The translations under genes and the position numbers were made by a program. This document shows, in pieces, positions 1-5,151 of a stretch of 5,504 nucleotides of DNA. This DNA is from Patescibacteria group bacterium UBA1400. GTDB taxonomy: Bacteria > Patescibacteriota > Microgenomatia > UBA1400. Location: positions 1-5,504 of the forward strand of contig DBQG01000007.1 of the NCBI GenBank assembly GCA_002305125.1, read 5' to 3'. Numbering within the stretch: position 1 is the first letter of the stretch; every line of letters begins with the position of its first letter. A model generated the notes under the pieces. That model did not search any database. It saw nothing but the letters and a program-made list of their open reading frames with translations, and was not told where the DNA came from.

Positions 1-303
1 TTTTTGCTGCCTGAAGAGCAGGAGGATTTTTATTTATTTAATCTTTTGCAGCTTCAACAGGAATCAGGTAGAGTTGATTATTTGGGGGAACCGTTATTTT
101 TAAACCACATTTCCCAGGTAAAGATAAGTGATTTTACTGGTTGGCAGGTTGATGTTTCTACTAGTAATATAGGTGCGGAGATGTTTTGTCAATCCGGTAA
201 GTATCTGTTTCTTTTTAGCTATGATTGTGTCTCTGATTTATGTTTAAAAGAGGGAGAGCTGTTTTTTTCTCAGGTAAAAGGGAGTTTTAAGTTAATAAAC
301 TAA
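1..303 (+). CDS. C-terminal fragment of an unrecognised small protein (5' end outside window)
   Basis: The frame is open from the first base to TAA at 301-303, giving about 100 residues. A TTG at position 4 could be read as a start, but it has no ribosome-binding site in view, so I treat this as the tail of a gene that begins upstream. The fragment is soluble, rich in Phe, Leu and Ser, and has three cysteines near its end (MFCQSG, then YDCVSDLC). It finishes with alternating hydrophobic residues (KYLFLFSYDC, then LFFSQVKGSFKL). That ending loosely resembles the end of the anchored protein at 4410-5108 (VDSISFK) and the last strand and helix of small PsbP-like extracytoplasmic domains. The resemblance is a visual impression only. 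No function is assigned. It is the only visible gene of its unit, and a weak hairpin with a T-run follows it. Confidence 0.6.
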   Translation, partial: FLLPEEQEDFYLFNLLQLQQESGRVDYLGEPLFLNHISQVKISDFTGWQVDVSTSNIGAEMFCQSGKYLFLFSYDCVSDLCLKEGELFFSQVKGSFKLIN

Positions 304-314
304 GCCCTTTCTTT

Positions 315-343
315 AAACCAGGAAATTTTTATTTGCGGTTTTT
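315..343 (+). terminator. Weak intrinsic-terminator-like hairpin after the first gene
   Basis: AAACC at 315-319 pairs with GGTTT at 337-341, and AAAT at 323-326 pairs with ATTT at 331-334 around a TTTT loop. A G-C pair (321/336), a bulge and a G/G mismatch lie between the two stems. A short T-run (339-343) closes the element. It starts 12 nt after the stop codon at 303, where a terminator is expected, and a separate promoter follows downstream. The stem is AT-rich and interrupted, so it could be fortuitous. Confidence 0.3.
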
Positions 344-436
344 AAAAGATAAAGATGGTAGTTAATAACCTCTTAACCTTTTATAATTATGCTTATGTTT
401 TCAAATTGGTAAAAAGCTTTTTATAATCCTATAGTA

Positions 437-465
437 TTGATTTTTATTCTCTTTTCCTCTATAAT
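437..465 (+). promoter_or_regulatory. Sigma70-type promoter of the 361-residue orphan gene
   Basis: TTGATT at 437-442 is a good -35 element. It is followed by a 17-nt spacer and a perfect TATAAT at 460-465. The predicted start of transcription is near 472. That leaves a leader of about 22 nt to the ATG at 495, which includes a GGAGG. The ATG at 474 would lie within a few bases of the transcript start. A second TATAAT at 422-427 with TTTTCA at 398-403 (18-nt spacer) is a weaker alternative in the same gap, and a third TATAAT at 382-387 lacks a convincing -35. Confidence 0.7.
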
Positions 466-485
466 CATAGCTTATGTTAGAAACT

Positions 486-490
486 GGAGG
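486..490 (+). promoter_or_regulatory. Shine-Dalgarno GGAGG that decides the start at 495
   Basis: GGAGG is followed by ATCC and then ATG at 495-497, a spacing of 4 nt. This is the only strong Shine-Dalgarno sequence placed before a start codon in the window. If translation began at the in-frame ATG at 474, this motif would be read as Gly-Gly codons. The motif and the promoter geometry both favour 495. Confidence 0.65.
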
Positions 491-494
491 ATCC

Positions 495-1580
495 ATGGGT
501 GTTTATACCGGAGAAGCGGCTTATCAGGAGTCGCTGAGAACCGTTGCTTTTGAAGAGAGTTTATTTATGGAAACCTTATATGGATTCTTACATAATACAT
601 TGCTGACTGCTCATGCCAAACATGAAAGGCAAAAACCTTTGGAAGTTCCTGAAGCTTTTGTTTTAGCTCAGCTTCATGCAAGCGTGGCTTTTTTGCACAG
701 CTTGCAGCATCATGCTGCTTTAACGGCTGATTTTAGAGGCAGGGAATTAAATTTTTCTACCAGTCTTTACAGGTTGCAAAACTTTGTTAGAACTGCAGAG
801 CTGTTAAGATTGACAGGTGTTTTGCGGGAGGATGTTTTTGAAGCTAACAAGCTTTTTTTAGGTTCAGGTGATGTTATCGGTGATGTTTATCCTTTTGCCT
901 ATGAGTTTAAAGTTTTGGATCTGGAGGCTTTTTTAGCCACTGATTTTCATATGGAGCATGCCCATGACCCGGAAAACTTAATTAACCGTTTAATTAATCG
1001 GGGAGTTGTTAGTGTCAGAAGAAGGAATGGAGATATTATTGCAGTTGATAATGATGAGGTGATTGCCAGAGCCGGAGCAGGTTGGGCGCAAACTATGGGA
1101 ATAGATGTGGAATCGCATATTGATAGCGCCAGAGGTTATCTTAATAATCAAACAAAACAATTAAAAAGAAGACAGATAGGCCTGGTTGCTGCTGTAAGGT
1201 TGGATCCTTTAATGGTAGGAGGAGATCCTTTGGATGCTCAGGCATTTCAAAAAAAGTCAGGCCAGTTGGCCGCTAATTTAAGAGCAGTTGCTGCTGGGGC
1301 TAAGCTTGTTGAAGGTGGGGGTAGTGAAGCCAAAGGTCAGGTTTTGTTTACCATTGGTAGTGGTAAAAGGACAGAAGGGGAGCCTGAGACTTATAAAGAA
1401 TGGGAACAGCATAAGTTAAGAAGGAGAGCTCTAGGCAGTTTAAAGGTAGAATTAGGTAAATTAGGATCCTTACTTCATAAAGACATGGCGGATTTGGAGG
1501 TTGGGTTGCCTTGGTTACTTCCAGAAGCTTCTGATTTAGAGGTTATGGTAGCCAATTCAGCTCAAAGAAAATTAGGCTAA
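495..1580 (+). CDS. Unrecognised soluble 361-residue protein, cysteine-free
   Basis: I do not recognise this protein. The start is placed at ATG 495 because GGAGG lies 4 nt upstream and a strong promoter predicts transcription from about 472. The in-frame ATG at 474 would add seven residues (MLETGGS). No signal peptide or membrane segment is visible. Residues 1-120 look helical and are rich in His, Leu and Ala, with many histidines between 33 and 73 (including HH at 72-73). Residues 120-190 contain a Gly/Asp segment (GSGDVIGDVYPF) and a basic patch (VSVRRRNGD at 172-180). Residues 210-270 are probably helical and charged. A Gly-rich loop (VEGGGS at 272-277) follows, then a charged helical tail. 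There are no cysteines. It contains fewer Lys and Asn residues than the minus-strand proteins, in line with the strand bias. It is transcribed alone, and its stop overlaps the stop of the convergent methyltransferase gene. A cytoplasmic structural or nucleic-acid-associated role is possible, but nothing here establishes it. Confidence 0.85.
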   Translation: MGVYTGEAAYQESLRTVAFEESLFMETLYGFLHNTLLTAHAKHERQKPLEVPEAFVLAQLHASVAFLHSLQHHAALTADFRGRELNFSTSLYRLQNFVRTAELLRLTGVLREDVFEANKLFLGSGDVIGDVYPFAYEFKVLDLEAFLATDFHMEHAHDPENLINRLINRGVVSVRRRNGDIIAVDNDEVIARAGAGWAQTMGIDVESHIDSARGYLNNQTKQLKRRQIGLVAAVRLDPLMVGGDPLDAQAFQKKSGQLAANLRAVAAGAKLVEGGGSEAKGQVLFTIGSGKRTEGEPETYKEWEQHKLRRRALGSLKVELGKLGSLLHKDMADLEVGLPWLLPEASDLEVMVANSAQRKLG

Positions 1581-2524
1581 GAGTTGGTTATCATTGCACT
1601 TAGATCACCAAAAGGATCAGTAGGAATAGTCAGGTTAATCACTTTTTTTCTTTCCAGTTTTCCTAGTCTTTTAAGGATATAGTTGAGGCTAAAGAACCTG
1701 GGTTGGTCCAGTTTTACAATAATGTTTTTTTCTTTAAAGCCTGCTTTAATAAGTGTTTGTTTAAGTGTTTCTTTGCTAAAAAAGAGGTGATGGTCAGGAT
1801 AGTTATAAACGCTCCATTTGGCTTTTTTTAGTTTTCTTAAAGGCGAGTTGTGGTTAGGGGTAGTTAATATTAGGATCCCTTTTTCTTTTAAAAGTTGTTT
1901 TACTTCTTTTAAGAAAGAGACAGGGTTTTTAATATGTTCTACAACCTGGAAGCAGGTAATAGCGGCAAAAGTTTGTTTTTCTTTTATAAGTTGGGTTAAG
2001 GTTTTGTCCTGACAGTTTAGGCCTTGCTGTTGAAGTTTTTTTAGTTTTTGCCTGTCATTTTCCAGGCCAAGGTAGGGAGTTTTGGCTGCTTCCAGGACTT
2101 TTAAAAAGTCGCCCCAGCCTGAGCCGATGTCCAGGACTTTTAAAGTTTGTTTACTGTTATCCTTGTTTTTGCTTTTGTTTTTTTTCTGGTTTCCTTTTTT
2201 GTTTTGGCAGTCTTTTGTTATATTAGTTTGTATTAAGTGAGTGTTTATAGTAGTTAATTTATTATTAAAATATGTTTTTATTAAAAGCGGGTGGTAAGGA
2301 TAAAGATCCTTAACTTTTTCCTGTTCCTTTTCTGCTTCTTTGTTTATTTCATTGCCTTTTACTTTTTCCTTACCTTCTTTTTTTTCTTTACTGGTTAAAG
2401 TTTTGGCAAAAACAAGATTATCATTCTGGCACTGAAAGATTTTTTTCTTTTGGCTGGAGGTTTTATCATTTAGGGGATAAAGGGTTTTTAGCTTGGTTTG
2501 CTGACAGAGGGGACATTTGATCAT
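1577..2524 (-). CDS. Class I SAM-dependent methyltransferase with N-terminal zinc-ribbon-like segment
   Basis: This 315-residue protein probably moves a methyl group from S-adenosylmethionine to a small molecule, sugar or lipid intermediate in the cytoplasm. Motif I (VLDIGSGWGDF, 130-140) binds SAM. The acidic residue after strand 2 is in GLENDR (153-158). FQVVEHI (192-198) matches the motif IV region of Methyltransf_11/23 proteins, and LILTTPN (218-224) the next strand. PDHHLFFSKETLKQTLIKAGF (243-263) is typical of UbiG-like and sugar-modifying members. The N terminus has CPLC (4-7) and FQCQNDNLVF (30-39), which resembles the two knuckles of a zinc ribbon, but the fourth ligand position is Asp35 instead of Cys. 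Two low-complexity charged inserts (about 45-73 and 103-127) flank the linker before the catalytic fold. ATG at 2524 is the natural start. It has no Shine-Dalgarno and lies 15 nt after the stop of the upstream GT-C-like gene, so the two are likely cotranscribed. The substrate is unknown, but the context suggests surface-glycan or lipid precursor modification. Confidence 0.88.
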   Translation of the reverse strand: MIKCPLCQQTKLKTLYPLNDKTSSQKKKIFQCQNDNLVFAKTLTSKEKKEGKEKVKGNEINKEAEKEQEKVKDLYPYHPLLIKTYFNNKLTTINTHLIQTNITKDCQNKKGNQKKNKSKNKDNSKQTLKVLDIGSGWGDFLKVLEAAKTPYLGLENDRQKLKKLQQQGLNCQDKTLTQLIKEKQTFAAITCFQVVEHIKNPVSFLKEVKQLLKEKGILILTTPNHNSPLRKLKKAKWSVYNYPDHHLFFSKETLKQTLIKAGFKEKNIIVKLDQPRFFSLNYILKRLGKLERKKVINLTIPTDPFGDLSAMITNS

Positions 2525-2539
2525 GGATTTATTTTTCTG

Positions 2540-4333
2540 TTATCTGTTTTTTAAAACTTGAAAAATTGTTACTTCCTGGGAATGAAAGACTGGTTTAAGA
2601 AAGCTGTAACTGGCTAGGTTAAAGTTGGTGTTTTCTTTTTCCTGAGGTCCGTAAAAAATGTAGTTTATATTTTCCTGTTTGAGGAAGTTTTCTGCTTGTA
2701 ATTGGTTAAGTCTGCCTTGAAAAAAGTCGGTAGTTTGTTTTTCCCTTTGGGTGAAGTTGGGTGTTTCTGAGACATGACCTAGGTAAACAAAGTTGCCTGC
2801 ATAAGCAGGGATATAGTTTCCGGCTGTTAACTGGGATAAGACCACGGTGTTTCTGTTGGTTTTCTGCTCCAAATATTTAAGTCCCAGGTAAAAGTCTTTT
2901 AAAGGCTGGGTAACTTGGGGAGGGTAAGCTACTTTGGGAAAGTCTGCCTGGGTTTTTTGACTTAAAAATAGAAACTGGCTTTTTAAAGAATAGATGACCT
3001 GCAGACTGCCTAAAACTGTAATGACAAGATAAATTGTGGTTATACTGAGGGCTGCTGCTATTTTTTGTTGGCTGTTTTTTGCCAGCCCCATGATTTCTTT
3101 TAAAAGAAAGATGGACAAGATTGCCAGGGGAATGTGGTTGGCGGTCTGGACAAATCTTAGCTCTGACTGGTAAGGAAAAAGCTTAAAGCCCAAAAGACTT
3201 GAGAAAGCGGCTATAAACCAGGTTGCCAAAGGCAGGAGTTTGAGCAGTTTTTCCTGAGCAGCTTTTTCTTTTATCCTGATCTTTCTATTTTGGTTATTAT
3301 TATTTTGTCTTTTAAAAGTTTTTAAAAGTTTGGTGATAAGCAGAATTATAGCCAGGGCGCCGGTGATAAAGACTGGACCTAAGGAAAGAAGGTAATCTTT
3401 TATAGGTACGGTCAGTCTAAAATATTGATCATAATCAACCAGGCTTTTCCAGGGGTAGGTGGTGGTTACTTTTTGTAAGTACATTAAAGGAATTAGGTTT
3501 ACGGCTCCTAAAATGCTTGAGTGAATAAGAACTGTGATTAATTGTTTTTTGCTGTAAGTTTTTAAAACCAGTCTTAAAGCATGATAAAGGAACCAGGAAA
3601 GCAAAAACACAATTGAGCCCGAAGGATGGATAAAAAAGCCCAGAAAAGTGAGAGTGATTATTGCCGTTAAATATTTTGTTTTTTGTCTCTTTTTTAGTTG
3701 CTTTTGTCCGTAAAGGGAAAGGAGGATGGTTAGGATAGTAATAATAATATAGTTTAAGTTGTAATGGGGAATGTAGCTGATTCGTTTAAGCACGTCCATC
3801 TCCTGCCACCAGCCCATAAAGTGGCCGATCCAGAATCTGCCGTACATGTCAAAGACAAGGGGAAAGGAGCTGGCTAAAAAAGACAGCAGGATGCCTGGTA
3901 GGAAGTACTTTTTCTGTTTTAAAAAGAAGATGTTGGCAGTAATTATAGTCAGAATCCAGGCAAAGGCGGTTAAAATGTTGGTTAAATGATAGGTCGGAGC
4001 CGGAGCCAGGTTAAGGAGTTTGGCTGCTTTGCCCTGAAGCAGATAAAACATCTGCAGGAAAACCCCTTTTTGATTGACCTGATTGGTGTATTTGTCAATA
4101 ATGGTCCATCGGCCCTCTTTTCCCTGTCTGATTTTACTCAGGTAAACATTGTAATCATAAGGATACTGGGGCTCTCCCAAGATCATAACCCGGTTTGGAG
4201 GAAGTTTTTTTTGCAGGTTGGCTTCATAAAAAAGGGGAGCTAAACTAAGACCCAGAAAGATAAAACCAATAATCAGGCTGGTAATAATAGGAAGATAAGT
4301 TTTATTTTTTATTTTTTCTACCATTTTTTTCAT
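2540..4333 (-). CDS. GT-C-like multi-spanning membrane protein, putative glycosyltransferase
   Basis: With the ATG at 4333 this is a 597-residue integral membrane protein with about 10-11 hydrophobic spans. The first lies near residues 12-36, and others near 116-138, 143-163, 192-208, 220-257, 263-286, 316-338, 364-384, 399-416 and 425-448. A soluble C-terminal domain of about 140 residues follows. The first extracytoplasmic loop has YPYDYNVYLSKIRQGKEG (58-75), with Asp60 where GT-C enzymes keep a catalytic acidic residue. The C-terminal domain has GNYIPAYAGNFVYLGHVSET (505-524) and NINYIFYGPQEKE (555-567), wording common in CPR membrane proteins of the GT39/YfhO-like type. The expected role is transfer of sugar from a polyprenyl-phosphate donor outside the membrane; acceptor and sugar are unknown. 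A TTG at 4369 would add 12 residues but lies upstream of the predicted promoter -10, so ATG 4333 (or 4324) is preferred. A short QNNNNQN run marks a cytoplasmic loop. It heads an operon with the methyltransferase. The enzymatic role is less certain than the membrane topology. Confidence 0.82.
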   Translation of the reverse strand: MKKMVEKIKNKTYLPIITSLIIGFIFLGLSLAPLFYEANLQKKLPPNRVMILGEPQYPYDYNVYLSKIRQGKEGRWTIIDKYTNQVNQKGVFLQMFYLLQGKAAKLLNLAPAPTYHLTNILTAFAWILTIITANIFFLKQKKYFLPGILLSFLASSFPLVFDMYGRFWIGHFMGWWQEMDVLKRISYIPHYNLNYIIITILTILLSLYGQKQLKKRQKTKYLTAIITLTFLGFFIHPSGSIVFLLSWFLYHALRLVLKTYSKKQLITVLIHSSILGAVNLIPLMYLQKVTTTYPWKSLVDYDQYFRLTVPIKDYLLSLGPVFITGALAIILLITKLLKTFKRQNNNNQNRKIRIKEKAAQEKLLKLLPLATWFIAAFSSLLGFKLFPYQSELRFVQTANHIPLAILSIFLLKEIMGLAKNSQQKIAAALSITTIYLVITVLGSLQVIYSLKSQFLFLSQKTQADFPKVAYPPQVTQPLKDFYLGLKYLEQKTNRNTVVLSQLTAGNYIPAYAGNFVYLGHVSETPNFTQREKQTTDFFQGRLNQLQAENFLKQENINYIFYGPQEKENTNFNLASYSFLKPVFHSQEVTIFQVLKNR

Positions 4334-4346
4334 TTGTTTCTTTTTT

Positions 4347-4355
4347 AGTATAACA
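4347..4355 (-). promoter_or_regulatory. Extended -10 promoter for the minus-strand operon
   Basis: Read on the minus strand this is TGTTATACT, a TATACT hexamer (five of six consensus bases) with the TGn extension. No convincing -35 lies at the usual distance, which is tolerated by extended -10 promoters. Transcription would begin near 4340, about 7 nt before the ATG at 4333. A TTG start at 4369 would then fall outside the transcript. Confidence 0.45.
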
Positions 4356-4373
4356 TCAGTTGAGGGCAAATTT

Positions 4374-4386
4374 CTTGACTATCAAG
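4374..4386. promoter_or_regulatory. 13-bp inverted repeat in the divergent promoter region, candidate operator
   Basis: The arms CTTGA (4374-4378) and TCAAG (4382-4386) surround a CTA centre. The repeat covers the -35 hexamer of the plus-strand promoter and lies just upstream of the minus-strand promoter, so a bound dimer could affect both directions. Arms of 5 bp can occur by chance, and no regulator gene is visible in the window. Confidence 0.3.
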
Positions 4387-4403
4387 AGGGAGTCTTTTAA
4401 GAT
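4375..4403 (+). promoter_or_regulatory. Promoter for the anchored protein, predicting a leaderless transcript
   Basis: TTGACT at 4375-4380 (five of six) is followed by a 17-nt spacer and TAAGAT at 4398-4403 (four of six, with the key A2 and T6). Transcription would begin at about 4410, which is the A of the start codon. No Shine-Dalgarno precedes that ATG at a workable distance: the purine tract at 4384-4392 is about 17 nt away. Both observations fit a leaderless mRNA. Confidence 0.5.
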
Positions 4404-4409
4404 TGTTTT

Positions 4410-5108
4410 ATGGATAAAGTTTCCGGGAAAATTTTTTTAGCAAGAAAAGGTTTTTTGTTTTTTTCATTGTCTTTCTTTTTTCTTTTGTCTCTGCTTTTAA
4501 GTGTTTTTTATGTTTTTGCCTGGGTGTCAGGTAAAAATGAGGAGGAGCTTGTTTATCCGGCAGGTATTTCTTATCTTGGACCTGAGCAGGAAAAAGAAAA
4601 AAAGAGTCAAGATTTAACGGCACTTAAACCGGAAGAACTAGTTTTAGGAGCCGGGGACTGGCTTCGGGCAGGAGGAAGTGTTTATCCTTACACTTTTTTA
4701 TATCCTGAAGAGATGAAGCTGGTTTCTTTTCCCTCAGATCCTTTGGACTCCTGGGGCTGGGAAGTAGGAGAAGATTCTGCGGCCCAGAACCTGGTGGTGT
4801 TTGTGGAGACTTTAAGCTCTTATGGTTTTTCTTATTCAGGACTAGATGGAATAAAAGAGTTTATCAATGTCTATCCTTCTTTTTATTCCGGACTTTCGGG
4901 AGTTAAGAGTATTTCTGAGTTTATTAATGGCCAGGGAGTTACCGGTTTTAAGGTGGTGTTTATTAATAGTGCCGGTCAGTCGCCTAACCTTGATGTTTTT
5001 TTTCCTGTGCCTGGGTTTGCTGATCAAGTACTGCATCTTGGCAGCGGCAAAGTACCCAAAACTATTTTTGACCGGATTGTTGACAGTATTTCTTTTAAAG
5101 AGGAGTAG
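4410..5108 (+). CDS. Membrane-anchored extracytoplasmic protein, possibly PsbP-like domain
   Basis: This 232-residue protein has a short basic N terminus (DKVSGKIFLARKG), one strongly hydrophobic segment at about 15-38 and then a soluble domain, so it is an N-in, C-out anchored or secreted protein. There is no lipobox and there are no cysteines. Residues 42-80 form a charged linker (EQEKEKKSQD). The domain starts near 88 with VYPYTFLYPEEMKLVSF, which resembles the YxFxYPxxW opening of small PsbP-like extracytoplasmic domains common in CPR genomes. It ends with FDRIVDSISFK (220-230), which resembles the closing helix and strand of such domains. This assignment is a pattern-based inference. ATG at 4410 is the only sensible start because later starts would remove the anchor. 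The gene is divergent from the GT-C operon and 43 nt upstream of a second GT-C gene, with which it is probably cotranscribed. It may be a surface accessory or solute-binding protein. No catalytic motif is visible. Confidence 0.82.
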   Translation: MDKVSGKIFLARKGFLFFSLSFFFLLSLLLSVFYVFAWVSGKNEEELVYPAGISYLGPEQEKEKKSQDLTALKPEELVLGAGDWLRAGGSVYPYTFLYPEEMKLVSFPSDPLDSWGWEVGEDSAAQNLVVFVETLSSYGFSYSGLDGIKEFINVYPSFYSGLSGVKSISEFINGQGVTGFKVVFINSAGQSPNLDVFFPVPGFADQVLHLGSGKVPKTIFDRIVDSISFKEE

Positions 5109-5151
5109 TTTTTTTGGTCTTATTTAAATAAAAAAAGAAAGCTTTTTTAAC

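Noticed and set aside
411..422. Palindrome AAAAAGCTTTTT in the intergenic gap
   Set aside because: Self-complementary A/T runs are common at this base composition and it lacks the GC stem of a terminator or a clear operator context.
489..1878. Four GGATCC hexamers (489, 1202, 1464, 1873)
   Set aside because: The count is more than expected in AT-rich DNA, but spacing is irregular, the sites are mostly inside codons, and no restriction-modification gene is present; most likely chance.
1818..2012. Open frame on the plus strand inside the methyltransferase gene
   Set aside because: It is antisense to the conserved SAM-binding fold, has no start signals, and its Phe/Lys/Ser-rich product looks like a frame shadow.
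3311..3330. Perfect tandem duplication of a 10-bp unit (TTTAAAAGTT)
   Set aside because: It is only two copies of AT-rich sequence inside coding DNA that encodes a plausible Lys/Leu cytoplasmic loop; no sign of a repeat array.
3986..4243. Plus-strand open frame of 85 codons inside the GT-C-like gene
   Set aside because: It lies opposite the conserved first loop of the membrane protein and has no ribosome-binding site or recognisable domain.
4408..4623. Minus-strand open frame overlapping the start of the anchored protein
   Set aside because: It is antisense to the signal anchor; the Lys-rich product reflects the T-rich plus strand.
4842..5127. Open frames on both strands (4842-5036 minus, 4867-5127 plus) within the end of the anchored-protein gene
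   Set aside because: Both are out-of-frame shadows of a well-formed coding sequence and have no start context of their own.
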